Shown here piece by piece: positions 1-13,143 of a DNA stretch of 64,000 nucleotides. The translations under genes were made by a program, and so were the position numbers. Numbering within the stretch: the first letter of the stretch is position 1; each line of letters starts with the position of its first letter. The notes below the pieces were generated by a model. The model made no database searches, was not told the DNA's origin, and was given only the letters and a program-made list of their open reading frames with translations. Source of the DNA: Plantago major (lineage: Eukaryota > Streptophyta > Magnoliopsida > Lamiales > Plantaginaceae); assembly GCA_026545765.1 (NCBI GenBank), contig CM048839.1, positions 1,240,001 to 1,304,000 on the forward strand, written 5' to 3'.

Positions 1-1
1 G

Positions 2-157
2 GACCCTCCTCCGTGTCCGGGGATAGTTAGTGGGCTAGCCGCAGAAAGGGAGCGGATTGTGAGGATGATCCGCAGGAGGATCCGAATGCAGCAGCAGGCT
101 CGTCGGGGCCGAGGTGGTGGCTCGGAGTCCCAAGGCTCGACTTCCGGAATCTGGTAA
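2..157 (+). other. Tail of a possible antisense ORF of the Tat element (partial)
   Basis: An open frame of 51 codons enters from the left edge and ends at a TAA at 155-157. It is Arg/Gln-rich and then Gly-rich (RIRMQQQARRGRGGG near the end). It runs on the plus strand, tail to tail with the element's pol. Some Tat-lineage elements are known to carry an extra ORF in antisense between pol and the 3' LTR, and position and orientation fit that. The identity of the protein cannot be judged from so short a tail. Confidence 0.4.
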
Positions 158-1255
158 AGGAACAAGGCGGGGTATGCCCCGTGAAAGTATGTACTTATCC
201 TTGGACCTTTTCAGATTGTACTTCTGTTATGTAAATGTTCGGATAATTTTGTCTATAAAATTCGAACTATTTTTCCTCGGATGAGATCGCCATCTTTTTC
301 TTGTGCAAGCTTCGTCGGATTATATTGACGCACATATCTTTGTAAAATGACCAAGAAACTCGGATGTGGTTGATGGGCTTGTTAGGCTTGATTGGATAAA
401 CCCGTCTGGCCCAACACTGTTCAACCCAAATGAATAGTTTAAGCCCATTGTCAACATCGAAGTTCTGACGTGTCTGACGCCTATTGGTTCGTTACTTCTA
501 TAAATACTTCGGATCCCTCTTGGCCTTGGTCGTGCAAATCCAACTTCCAATTTTCATATCTATTCAATTAGCAAGAAGATGATTTCTTGAATAGTTTCCC
601 CCTCGAGACTCCCGTCCACTCTCAAGTCGGCGTTCATCCTGAGCTTGAGAGTGGCGTGGGTCTAGAGGGGAAGATTGTTGAAGATCAATCATAGAAAAGC
701 ATAGATCTCGGTTTGAATGTATATATGTCCGTCTCCTCTGCTTTCTTCCAACCCCACTTTAATGGCTCCAATCTCTCTTATATTGGAAATGGTTTCCGAA
801 TTTTCAAGAGAGTTTGAGTCTCTAAAGCCGGTGAGGCGGAAATCTCTTCCTATCCGTACTTTGTTTTCCCCGGGCACAGGATTTGCAATGCCACGTTTTG
901 GTGGTATCATGAGGGATTCCACCACGTTTAACCATTTTCCTGTGTGCAGGTAGATCGAGTTCCTGGCCTCCGCAGAAACCAGACTTGCCGCTCGTCATGG
1001 AAGAAGCTTTTTCCGACGGGGGAACGATCTTTGCTGGGAGATGACGATTCCGAGACGTTTCGCTTTTTCATATTGCGTCCGTGAGTCCGGATATCGATCC
1101 GAGATTGTAAATTGTACAGACAAGATTATGTATAATTCGTCTTTGTATGAATGAAATCTCTTGCTTTCCTTGTCATTAAACGAACATTAAATCACATATG
1201 CACGGATCGAAAAAATCACAAATCGAAAGATAGAGGTTGTATTGATTTGCCGGAA
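158..1255. other. Non-coding stretch between the pol end and the antisense ORF
   Basis: No convincing coding frame is present; the short frames on both strands lack recognisable domains. On the plus strand there are TATA-like boxes near 255 and 498-505, and an AATGAAAT-type 3'-end-like signal near 1149. This could be the 3' untranslated part of the Tat element or hold a further LTR-like insertion. I cannot decide between these. Confidence 0.4.
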
Positions 1256-4200
1256 ATTCAATTACAACTTGCGGGCACTAAGGCCAATGACAAAAGGATC
1301 GAAAAACAGAACTGGCGGAGTTCCGTGTAATAATTGTTGAAACTGAGATGACCAATAGATCTGAAGGAGATCCGCACAGTTATCTCTATGCATAGAACTT
1401 CTGAAGGTTCCTAGTATTCCACGGACGCTTGAGGGGATATCCGTTCTCATCTTCTAATTCGTAACTGCCATTCACTCTTGCGCCGATAATCTTGTAGGGT
1501 CCTTCCCACTTGGGCTTGAGTTTTCCAATATTGTTCAAAATGTCCTCGTCAAGCACCAGTCTCCGATTTGCAAGTTAGCCGTCGAACATTCTGTTGTAGG
1601 TTCGACAGCGGTCGATACTATGGATATTCGCCAATGCCTCAGACCTTTTCTGTTTGAGCATGTCTAGGTCGGATATCCGAGCTTCTCGGTTTGCATTGCC
1701 TTCGAACTCTTGGATCCTCAAAGTCTCAACGGCAATCTCGGTATGGTATCGCCTCGAACCATATACCAAGGAGAATGGAGTTTCTTTGGTCGCAATCAGA
1801 TGCAAGGTGCGATGAGCCCATAGCACGCCTTCCGTGTCGTCGCTTGACTTTCTCGGAAGTTCTCAAACGCTTCTCCAGGATTTTGACTATTGTCTTGTTT
1901 ATGGATTCAGCCTGACCATTGGCTTGTGGGTATCCGACGGATGTGAAACGTTGTTCGATTTTGAAGGAGGCAAGCCATTCCTTGAGCCTACTGCCTGAGA
2001 ACTGAGCGCCGTTATCCGAGACTAGAACTCTTGGTAGGCCGAAGCGGCAAATGATGTTCTTCCAAATGAAGGTCCGCACTCGACTTTCCGTGATAGTTGC
2101 TACGGCCTCTGCTTCTACCCACTTGGTAAAATATTCCACCGCCACAATGAGGAATTTCTATTGTTGGGTACCCCTCGGAAATGGTCCGACAATATCGATG
2201 CCCCACTGATCAAACGGACATGCTATGATTGACGGAATCATAGGGTTCGTCGGACGATGTGGGATGTTGGCGTAATATTGGCAATCCTGACATCTCCGGG
2301 CGTGGTCGGCGGAATCTTTATCGATGGTAGGCCAATAGTAGCCTTGTCGTATGATTTTATGGGCGAGAGTCCTCCCCCCGGAATGACTTCCACACTCATT
2401 GGTATCTCTTCCAAAGACGGTTTGTGCTTCTTGTGGGTTCAAACATCTCAGGTGAGTCCCGGAAAAAGATCTCTTGTACAAATCGTCACCCATTATAAAG
2501 TATCTATTTGCTCGGCATTGCACACTCCTTGATTCTTTCGGATCGACTGGCAAAGATCCGTCCTTGAGATAGTTAAAAATGTCAGTCATCCAGTTTCTTC
2601 CCGTGTCAAGTATCATGACCGCCGAACTGGGACTCATGACGGATGAGTCAGTAATGGTGAGTAGGATTACTCTCCTTGGTTCAGAGTCATCAGAAAGATG
2701 CGTATTTTGCCAAGGCATCGCCTCTTTCGCTCCAAGCTCTATCAAACTTTTCCAAGGTGAATTCCAAGTGGTCGGCCTCATTCTTGAATAGCTCAAGATA
2801 CTTGATCATCGAAGGACCTTTTGTGGCAAAAGTTCACAAAATTGGGCCTCGACGATTGTGAGTCCGTAAGCTTTGACCTTCCGGCTTGGAGTGATTTGGC
2901 TAATTTCACTAAAAGTGCCTCATACTCAAATTTCATTATTGGTAACTTTGAACTCCAAGGAAATCGCATAGTCGAGTTCCGCGCCATCCGGGCTCTTAAG
3001 GTAGATTCCAATTCCTCCCACTCTTCCAGTGGAAGAATCATCCACTTCCAATGTCCAGATATCGAAAGGATGTTTTTGGGTTTGGAGATCTCCTGCGAGC
3101 TGCTGAGGTTCCGCTCTTGGTTCATCCCCTTCCGTGATTTCCGTTCTGATGTTGTCAGCACCGGAGTTTCTGGGAACATCATCAAGTAGAAACATTTGGT
3201 TGACCCGAGTTTCCCCATCTGACAAAGGAAAGGGCCGATTGATGAACTAGTCTTCCTCGAGGTTTTCCGGGTTGAACTTTGGCGGAACTGGCTTTCGGAC
3301 AATATGCTTGGTGATTAAGCACTCGAGCACCTGCTTGTCAGGGATTTTCTCTGAATCCTTCTCTGGATAATCCGCTAAGAAGTCGGCGAGGACTTGAGCC
3401 TTTTTGGCTGACGGAGCGTGGTAGAAAATGTCGTATTCGCTTAGCTCGATCGCCCACTTAGAGAGTCGTCTTGATTGGTCGGGCTTTCCTAGGACCTGCT
3501 TCAAAGGTTCCGCAGTTAGTACCACTATTTTGTGAGACTTAAAATATGGTTTCAACCGTCGGGCGGTGTAAACCAGAGCATACGCAAATTTCTCAATCTT
3601 CACATATCTTGTCTCCGCCCCGGCAAGGGCTTTACTAAGATAGTAGATTTGCAAATGATCATTAGCTTGAATCCGCACTAGTACGGAACTCATTGCCTCT
3701 TCCGTGATTGCTAGGTAGAGGTAGAGTGGTTCTCCTTCCACGGGTTTGGAGAGCAGCGGAGGGGAATGGAGGTACTTTTTCAAATTTTCAAAAGCCTTAG
3801 ATGATTCCGCGGTCCACTCAAAGCTCTCTCCCTTCCGGAGGATTTTGAAGAACGGAAGGTTCTTTTCTGCAGATCGAGAAATGAAACGACTTAAGAACAT
3901 TAGACGCCCAATAAGCTGTTGTACCTCGTTGAGGTTCTTCGGATGGGGCAAATCTAGGATTGCCTTGATCTTCTCAGGGTTTGCACTTATCCCTCTTTCC
4001 GTGACCATGTATCCCAGAAACTTTCCTCCTTTCACCCCGAACGTACACTTTTCGGGGCTTCCGAAGAATGGAAAAGCAATTGTTGAGATGCTCAATATGC
4101 TCTTCTTCAGTCTTACTTTTAACAAGCATATCATCTACGTAGACTTCCATAGTCTTGCCCAACTCCTCCTTGAACATTTTATTCACCAACCGCTGGTATG

Positions 4201-5651
4201 TAGCTCCCGCATTTTTCAACCCGAATGGCATCACCTTGAAGCAGTATACTCCTCCTGCCGCGAAGAAGGCTGTTTTCTTGATGTCGTCCTTGGCCATCCG
4301 GATTTGATAGAAGCCCTGATATGCTTCCATGAAGCTTAGGAGCGCACATCCCGCAGTAGAATCTACCAACTGGTCTATGCGAGGTAGGGGATAAGGATCC
4401 TTCGGACAAAACTTGTTGAGCCTTGTGAAGTCATTGCACATCCTCCACTTTCTGGGGCCTTCTCGACGAGTAACACATTACAGACCCAGTCCGAGTATCT
4501 AACTTCTTCAATGTGCCCGGCTTTCAAGAGCCGGTCAACTTCCGTAGATATGATTGCGCCCTTGACTGGGCCAAAGTCTTTCCTCTTCTGTCGGATATAT
4601 TTGATCGAGGGATCCATGTTCAGACGGTGAACAGTGATTCTCGGATCTATTCCCTTCAAATCATCAGTACTCCAAGCAAATACATCCTTGTTGTCTCGGA
4701 GACAAGCAATAAGTTTCATCTCCACTTCTGCGCTCATCTCTGTTCCGATTCTAGTCTTCTTTTTCGGGCTTCCAACAACAATCTCGATTTCCTTGAGAGT
4801 TTCGTGAGGCTCGATCCGTGCAGTTCTAGGGAACTTCTCCTTCTGGCTTCCTACCCCTATCTACGGATTCTCCTGTTTGGGCGGGAGCACAACTCTCGGA
4901 TCGGAGGTCACCGTGACTGCCAAAACGGGGGCAGATGCCCTTCTCGTGGACATAATGTAACACTCCCAAGCTTCTCGGATGTTTCCTACCTCTTCTCCTA
5001 CTCAAGGAGTTGGAAATTTCATTCATTGTGTAAGGTGGATGAAATAGCCGGAATTGATTGAGTCGGCGCCCAAAGATGGCGTTATAGTCGAAGGTCCGAT
5101 CAACCACGCATAATCGGACTAACTGTGTTACCTGGCCGGAAGGTTCCGAGTGAAACGTGTAACATAACACTTCCTAGTGGTCGAACAGTTCCTCCTCCAA
5201 ACCCTAGTATAGAGGTGTGAACTCTGTCGTAGCGGATTCTTCCCAACTCCATCTGATCTAGTGTCCTCTTAGAGATGATATTCGAAGAGCTCCCGGTATC
5301 CACCAGAATTTTGTTCACTCGATAAGTCGCGATGGTCAATGAAACTACAAGAGGAACGTCCGGGTTGTCAATCTCCTCGCCTCCTTGCCAGAGGAGGGGA
5401 TTTCATTGTCGAAAGATATTGCATTTGTTCCTCGAATCGCGGGGGCACCGTACACCCTATCATTGTTCCGAAGGTTTTGGGCGGTCCGCTCTCTTGCATT
5501 CCTGCTATCACCTCCAGAGGGTCCGCCTGCGATAGTGTTGATCACTCCGCTGTACAGAGGGTTCTCCATTTCCATCTCATCGCCGTATCTGTACGGATGT
5601 CCTTCCATGCGTGGCGGATAGCCTACTGGCGGAGGTGGCAAAGATCCAAAA

Positions 5652-6569
5652 TGTTGAGGGATAAAACCTCAAACACCAACACTACTACTACAAGTAACCT
5701 AATCTAAGATCCACCTCCAACTTGAAGTCCGAGAGAAGGCTTGTCCGAGCAAGAGTACCTGAAAGGACTAAGTGGGGGGTTAGAATGGGTTACCCGGATT
5801 GCCTAAGTCAATCCGGAAGTAGGCTTTACTCAAAGGAGAGATGAAAGCTCTCAATGCAATAGTAATGGGAAAGGTAATGAAATCAAGGATGTTTAGGACT
5901 TAGGAGACAACACAATTTCCTAGGGAATTTCACTTACCTCAAGGTATTGGACCTTGTGTTATATTTATAGTTATCATATACTTATGAAGTAGCTCATAAG
6001 ATGATGCCAAGTGTATGCCTCAGATTTGGACACCAATGCTACATTTGGCCCATGGCCCATTAGTGAATAGTAATCCAATACTAATTAATGGGCTGGGAGG
6101 GTAGTTTGGTCCTTTCCCTCTGAGAGTACTGTTCTGCACGTTGGGTCCGTGTAAGTCCCTCGGACAGATCCGCATGATTGGATGACTCTGCCTTGGGTAA
6201 CTCAAGGTGTCCGGACCTTAGAGTTCCACGGAAGCATCTCAGTGGTTCTGTCAAATAAGTTTGGTCTTACTGTACTGGTGGCGTCCGAGATTCTCTCGTT
6301 CGGTCTGTTTAGCATCTTAGGACTGACAGTTTGCGGTACTTGGGAGGACCAGATAACCTTTTGTCAGGCTCGGAAGTCATCCATCTAGCTTGGTCGGACC
6401 TAGCTGAAATGGCGTGCTGACTTGTGAGTACTAGTAGACCTGAGATGGTTTCCTTTAGGACGGACCACTCGAAGGTCGGACTAGCTTTGAATGGCTATCT
6501 TAGCCTTGATGTGCTCTAGGACACGCTCTATGGCACCCTTAACGGATTGGACACATTTTCGTATCAACA
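5652..6569 (-). mobile_element. LTR-like segment inserted within the Tat element's gag
   Basis: The segment starts TGTTGAGGG and ends TATCAACA on the plus strand, so its ends form a TGTTG/CAACA inverted pair. It separates the gag start from the gag C-terminal part of the surrounding element. On the minus strand it has a good TATA box (ACTATAAATA, about 5965-5974), placed as in an LTR with roughly 300 bp of R-U5. I see no target-site duplication at its ends. A solo LTR with eroded flanks, or a rearranged LTR, are both possible. Confidence 0.55.
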
Positions 6570-6789
6570 GTCCCGTTGATCATGCTCCAGAATGATCTGA
6601 TTTTCCAGTGTTGGTTCCATCAGGCGGAACTTCGGGTTCGCCCCATCGGGTCCGGGCCTCCCTCGCGCCCTTGAATTGGTTGTTGTGTTGCGCCTTATAA
6701 CTTGCTTTTGAACCATGACTTTTCGTAAAGAATTCCCACAGACATGGCCAACAATATGATGTGATATCAAAATGATTAAGTCCTTTAGT

Positions 6790-6985
6790 CAATGAATGAA
6801 TATTTCCAAGCTTAGGTAATGTTAATAATTATACTAAAATCTTCGAGTGAGATCCACCTGCAAAATGAGATAAGGAGTTAGACCCCTTTTTGCCTATTTC
6901 CCTTAAACAAACTGAGTTTAGATTCAACTCGTCTTGTCGGGACTTAGGAGTCCAAGTAGACTAGAGGGTAGAATATTGCAGCTAA
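6790..6985 (-). repeat. R/U5 and leader of the Tat element
   Basis: Read in reverse complement, this stretch matches 43373-43560 on the plus strand at roughly 80 percent. Shared blocks include CTGCAATATTCTAC and TTTTGCAGGTGGATCTCACT. The match stops abruptly at about 6981, close to where transcription would start in the other copy. No U3 sequence is recognisable to the right of it. Confidence 0.75.
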
Positions 6986-9900
6986 GTGTGCGAAACCAAG
7001 TCCAAAGGGATTCGTTCTAGAGTGTGTAATACGACCATTTCAAACATGTATATGAAAATCAATCCGTGTTTGTGAGTACGTAAATTATTAGTACTACTAT
7101 TTATTACTAGAGTTAAAGAAAAGCAAGTTGCAGATATATAGAGTAGGAAGATTCCGGCAGGAGAGAATTAAGATTATTTGTAAGTGTACCGACCGGCGTA
7201 TTAGACGATTGCTTCATTACCGGGGACCATAAATATACTACTACTTACTACAACCATTACCGGCCGGCCGATGATTTTTTTTTTTTTTTTTTTTTTGTAA
7301 TTGAAATATAATAATGAACACCAAGTAGGCTAAATGTTGAGATCAATCACTACTACTATTTGTCAGCTCGTTTTGCTTCAACTCCTTATACGGCGCCATC
7401 CACCCATTACATCATCACCTTTTATTTCAAACTTCTTTAAACATCCTAACGGATCGGATACCATTTCTAGTCCCGCGGATAAGCTTTGACACTCGAATCA
7501 AGAGCTTACATGTTTAAATCGTTACACTAGACCAGTCATTAATTCACAAACAATATGGTGTAGAATGTTTAAGTAATTATGTAAGTTTGAACGTACGTAC
7601 TAAGTGAGTTATATGGAACGTTCTTCACCAAATGATATATGAATTAATAATAGACTTGATTTAGGCAATAATTTTTTAAAATTGTTGGTTATAACTGTAA
7701 TATTGTATCAAACAAAATTAAATAACGGATATAACTTGTCTTCATAATCAAATGGAGTAACACACGTTTGGACGGGATTTTACTCTTGAAAGGTTAATGG
7801 TTCTGCTTATCAACAATTCGGAATACCAAATACATACAAAACACTAAATTCGATACCTACTCCTACCCGCGGCAGAATTGGGCCCACGCCAACTCGTCTG
7901 TCCATGACTGTTCTTTTTAACGCACTTTATATCACTTGTGGGCGTCTCATTATATTTTAAGTGTCACTCATCCTTATATGACAGTTACAAAGATCATCCA
8001 GGTTTATAGTTTTTCGGACCAAATTTTGAAAAAGAATATTATACTGATTTTCCATATTACATCAATGCAAATTATGTGAGGATATCAAGTAATTGTATCA
8101 TCGAAATATGATCTTTCGTTATATTTAGAAAAATTGGAACTTTTCCAATTAAGAATTCCACGATTTTATACACCAAAATCAGGTTACTCGCACACTGTTT
8201 TTTGAGAAAAAATTGAAAACAATTCCCATAAATGTGCGAATACTATCTGCTTCGTGCTTCCGTAGGCCATAATGTCACACTTAAATTATTATTACTGAAA
8301 TGATTAACGACTAATTCTGAAATGTGTGTAACTAACACCCATGTCATGTACTAATTTTCTTATGGTGCTGGCCACCTTCTGTGATAGGTTAGCAAACTAA
8401 GGGATTGACTTTTTAGCTCACTTCTATCATGTCATTACTGATGATCATCACTATACTTTAATTCTTAATTTGTAACTAGTCAAAGCCTCATCATCACTAT
8501 GCTTTTTACCTTGTTTATCCCAATTAATTTAGATTTGTAATGCCCATTAAATGACATAAAATATGTCACACCCTTTAAAATTTATTTTCAAATTAGAGTT
8601 CAAAATATAACATGTCCACTTTCATTAATTCAACATTATCTCGACCCTAACATATACCAATAATTGAAGATTGGTATTAGTATTACCATTAATTAGGATC
8701 AAACAAAGACATAGCTTTTTAGTGATGTGAACATCTTTGACCAAAATTTGGCCCTAAATGTACTTGAATAACAAGCTCCACAAGCATCTTAAACCAATCA
8801 ACTTCATCTTCTTGACCTCTCAAATTTACAAATATGATGGACCAATGGCATGATTCATTATTAGGGGATTTCCCGATTGGTCTTCACAAAATTGATTAAC
8901 GCACACGAGAGGGACATTTAGTTATCAAATTGGGATAAATTGTATCCATCGTTTAATCACCTTCATTGACTTCATATATGTCCAAGAGATGCCTTTTTCC
9001 TATAGTTTTATGGGAAATTAATTTTAATGCTAATATTTTTAAACTTACAAATAGCCGGAATTTCATTATACAAATATACACTGCATCGATTAATATTATT
9101 TTTGTAGTGTACCGGGATTAGATACAAACCTCCATTGAGTTATCAGAAAAGAGTACAAAACCCCTAAAGTTAAAAGAAATAATCTAAAACCCCTTGAGTT
9201 TTTGTGAAAGTTTGCATGAAGCCCCCTTAGCTTATTTTTGTTGACCATTGCCTAGCGGTCTAAATTTCCCGTTAAATTAATCTAAAAACTTTATGAAAGA
9301 CCATGGTTTAATATGAATGCATTCTACCTTTTCAAAAACAAAAGAAAAAAAAAAAACTAACACTGTTAGTAAGAAGTTCATGAAAATTAGGTGATGCGGT
9401 TTCGTGCAGACTTTCATAGAAACGTGGGGGTTTTGGCACTATTTTAAACTAAAAGATAATAAACTAGTTGATAGATGAAAATCAAGAGCTGATATACACT
9501 ACTTGATTCTATTGAAATGTTTCATGAATTGGATGATATAATAATCTAAGCATATATCAGCTCCCATTTCCAGGTTTTCAGCCAACTGATTAGCTAGTTG
9601 CTAGCCTATCATGCAAGCTAAATGATCAAATATCTTATGAGGCTACAATACTAGTTAGTTTTGCCAAACATGGTAGAAATGAGCAAGTTCGACTTGTATA
9701 CATTAAGCGTTCACAAAACATATTAACATAGTATTTATTTTGGTCAAATGATTAAACAAGCTCAACTCGCTTGTAAGTTAGCTAATGCTCGTGCTAGATA
9801 CAAACCATAGCATATCGTCTAGTTTATGTTAAAATTAGTTAGCTTGTGAGCTCGTAATTTTACTTTTGGCATTGTACGTTTGGTAAAACTATCTGATTAG

Positions 9901-10952
9901 CTAACCTGATATAAAACGATAAGTTAATAGGTGATTACGTATAAGAAATTGACAGTCGATTCACATATTCACAGTTGTAAGAACTGTATTTATACAATAA
10001 TACAGTACTAGAGGATATTACATACCTAAGACGCCATTGATGTTTATAAGTTATGTGGAAACACACTTGCACGATGATAATTAATGACATAAATATCTCA
10101 TGTCATTTAATCACGTTTGGTCTAATTTTAACTGGATCACCCGATCTCCCTTAAATTAGGTTTTTTTGTGACAGTATCTTATATTCTTATTGTGATCGAA
10201 AATATTATGTGGAAGAGGAAGTGAGTAACACCTAATTAACATGATGAATTCTTGTGCAATCTTTATAATGAAATGAGTTGTTTGCAGTTTGCATAAATTC
10301 TTTTATTTATTTATTTATTTATTTTTTTGGTAATAAAGACGCTCAGTCCTTAGACTTTATAAAACTTGAAGAAAGGTATAACTTGGATCGGAGGTGTATC
10401 CCAAAGGACTTTCCCGACCGAATCAATGCTAGCTAGCTTAGCAAGTTTATCCTATACTTCATATTAATTCAATTTAACTCAATACTCCAAGATAGGTGGA
10501 GAAGCTTCTTCCACTCCAAAATAAGTGACTTGATATTCTCATCTTCTTCCGGCATAAATTCTTTAGAATCTAAGTGTTTGTTTGAATTTAGCCTTTGACG
10601 AGTGACAGAGTGTTCATCAAGCTCGATGATTGGTCCAGAACGGATCGAGCCGGACGAGCCGGCAACGGTTGTGATGTGGAAGTTATAGTGACACGACACG
10701 GTCTAATTACTCTTAATTCAAGTGATAACAATCAAGATTAGAACATCAAAGACTAGTCAAAATACCTTTTAATCTATTGTTTATATTTGTCCTTATTTTT
10801 TACGGTTAGCGTAACTGAATCGCTACGTCCATTAGAGTGAGTTACGTCTTAAAACTTTACACACAAACTATTATACTACCGTTTATACCTTATTGTATAA
10901 AAACATCAATCTTATTGTATAAAAACATCAATGTTTCAAAGTCCAAACATAA
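6986..10952. other. AT-rich intergenic DNA without a recognisable gene
   Basis: No conserved coding region is visible. The stretch holds a 22-base poly-T run at about 7275-7296, a repeat-like block rich in AAACCCC and CTTGAG words at about 9110-9450, and a worn copy of the GAGCTCG-rich repeat at about 9680-9860. A frame at 10469-10699 on the minus strand looks slightly coding-like but has no proper start. Confidence 0.6.
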
Positions 10953-10954
10953 TA

Positions 10955-11198
10955 CTCCCTCCATTTCAAAAAAAATGTTACATTTTACTATTGTCATTAA
11001 TCGTTTAGCGTTTGAATTAATTTCTTTAACGATATTAATAAATAAATTATTAAAATTATATAATAAAAATTTAATAATTAAATATTTATAATATGATTTG
11101 ATTAAATAATTTAATATAATCGTTTATGAGTAATTTGTCAAACTCAAGATAAATGACCGACAAATCAAATCAGAATACTTTTTCTGAAATGGAGGGAG
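10955..11198. mobile_element. Stowaway-like MITE, copy 1 of a family
   Basis: The ends are CTCCCTCCATTTCA and its inverted partner TGAAATGGAGGGAG, flanked by TA on both sides (10953-10954 and 11199-11200). The length is 244 bp. Its interior is clearly homologous to the copy at 60642-60881. A TA target duplication and CTCCCTCC termini are typical of Stowaway (Tc1/Mariner-derived) MITEs. It has no coding capacity. Confidence 0.9.
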
Positions 11199-11200
11199 TA

Positions 11201-12299
11201 TTTTGTTAACACAACATATTTTTTTGTTGATGAAGAACACGAATGTTCTTAATTAGCACATAATTTCTCATCAATAATTCTAATTAATTTTTGTTGGACT
11301 CTTTATAACATTGTTATAGACCGCATATCAGGATACTTACTCTAATCGAGATAAGATTTTGATTAATTAAGTAACTGAGCTTTCCAATTAGATGATTTCC
11401 AAGCTAACAGGATCCAAGTTACTTTACTTGTTGATATTTTTCAGAATTTTGGCCTAAAAGTTTCGGCAATTATCTGATGTTTTAACTTTTGCTGCAACTA
11501 AGCTTGCTCTTGTTGGATTGTTGAACTGTATCTATCATCTCAATTGGTCGGAATTTGATGATAATCAACTCTTTCGATTAATTGGTTCGGCAAACAGTTG
11601 AGTTCATTTTTGGTCTTAAGCAAGCGTTAAAACCACCTGTGGATGTAAATACTTGACATGTGGATTGTTTGATCAAGTTTTAACTTTTACTTGTTAGCAA
11701 TATTAGGTGAATGTGTACTGTGTAGTGTACTGTGTACATGTTAATTAAGTTACTAGAAAGTGAAAGTTTGATCTGGAACTGAGATATATAATAGGAATCT
11801 CGGTCATGTTATAAATTTTCATTTATGCAAGAACTTTCGAAGCAGATGGACGAGTCATAAGGGGTTTGTGTTCATTTATCTAACATCTCAAGTTCGATTC
11901 TTCTTGTTGTGAAAGACATCATGGGATCAGTTGACCCTCAAAAATGTCTCGCATTGCTCGACATAGTATCAATCTCGTGTTGAGAATATTGGTGAGTTAA
12001 ACAAGATTCTGTTGCATATAGTACTATAGTACTAGACTACTAGTTAGCTCAGTACCAAAACAGAATCTGATGGTTGGTGGCCATAAATTTAGGGTTGATA
12101 AATGATAACTTTGATTATTTCACTATGTATTGGATGATAACAAGTAGAGTAACAATTAATAACAAATTAGACATAACTGCTGGTTCTTGAGATCCATTCT
12201 CTGTAACAAGGCCCTTCTTATTGGTAAGTGGAGAATAGTGAGATCCAGGATTCAGGCCAAAAGAATTTCCTTTTATATGGAATGTTATTCTTTGACTTC
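11201..12299. other. Intergenic DNA, nothing recognised
   Basis: This is AT-rich sequence without a supported ORF, repeat end or RNA gene. A few short tandem words (TGTGTACTGTGTAG near 11711) are the only visible structure. Confidence 0.5.
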
Positions 12300-12307
12300 A
12301 ATTTTTA

Positions 12308-13017
12308 TTCGGGCTGGAGTCGGACGGGATATTTGGGATTTTGGGATTTCTGGATCGGAAATTTGGGATTGAGACATATTTTTCATGTCCCAATCCCATC
12401 CCAATTAAAGTTGGAATTTTTCGGGATCGGGACTTTGGGATTTGGGCGGGATCAGGCGGGATCCCATATAGTTTGAAGAATTTTTACAACACTCTTGATA
12501 ATTTTGGACAAAAATTTATAATTTCACAAATACTAGTTTACATTAAACATAATTATATAATTCTACTTTTGAATGACTTTAAAAAACAATTTACACCTCT
12601 ATATGCACAAACCAAACATTCTACAAGTTAGTACGAATTCAACTCGTATCACAAACTAACTTGTTTTGTTTGTTTTTTCATATGTTAAACATACAACGGA
12701 TAGTTAGATAAACAAGTACCACCCAACATCAATCTTAATGATATAATTAAAGAAGACGAAAAAGTTGCATCATAAAAGAGTTGTCGTTTTTGTGTAATAT
12801 ATAGTAGTATTAATTATTTATTGATTTTTTCATTATTCCATTTGGGATCCCAAATCCCAATTGGAATGCAAAATCAATCCCAATCCCGTTTCAAAATTAT
12901 ATATGGGAATTCGGAATTTATCCCAATTGGGATCGGAAATTTCGGGATCGGGAAGTTCGGGTTGATCCCAATCGGAATCGAGATTTTCCCAATATCCCAT
13001 ACCAAACCCCCACCCCT
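12308..13017. mobile_element. hAT-like non-autonomous element with GGGATTT-rich arms
   Basis: An 8-bp duplication, AATTTTTA, flanks the element exactly (12300-12307 and 13018-13025). The left end TTCGGGCTGGAG resembles the reverse complement of the right end, AGGGGTGGGGGT. Both arms, about 170 bp each, are made of varied GGGATTTTGGGAT words in opposite orientation, around an AT-rich core (about 12480-12830). An 8-bp target duplication and AGGGGTG-type ends suit the hAT superfamily. No transposase is present. Confidence 0.75.
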
Positions 13018-13143
13018 AATTTTTATTGATTACTAGCTACCTCAGCTCAATTATGTAAAAGAAGCAAAACAACGTTAATTTGAGATGTTGAGTTTGAGTC
13101 CCGTAAAAGCAAAGATGATCATAGGAAAAGTCACCTAAGTGTG

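Larger units (their letters stand above)
1..6985 (-). mobile_element. Ty3/gypsy retrotransposon, Tat lineage, degraded, runs off the left edge
   Basis: This is an old LTR retrotransposon read right to left. Visible parts in element order are: R/U5 and leader (about 6985-6790), start of gag (about 6790-6570), an LTR-like insert (6569-5652), gag C-terminal part and aspartic protease with a VDTGSS active site (about 5650-5100), reverse transcriptase and first RNase H (about 4740-3250), a second archaeal-type RNase H (about 3110-2850), and integrase with its zinc-binding and catalytic core parts (about 2800-1260). The second RNase H, with a tNNEiEYEAL-like stretch, is a hallmark of the Tat/Ogre branch. 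The 3' LTR must lie left of the window. The coding region is broken in several places, so this is a fossil. Most uncertain is the exact right end. Confidence 0.9.

Noticed and set aside
717-953. Plus-strand gene of 78 codons
   Set aside because: It overlaps an equally open frame on the other strand, has no domain, and sits in the 3' part of the Tat element.
10469-10699. A small minus-strand protein gene
   Set aside because: The frame has no ATG at its start, no recognisable domain and no splice partners; at best a gene scrap.
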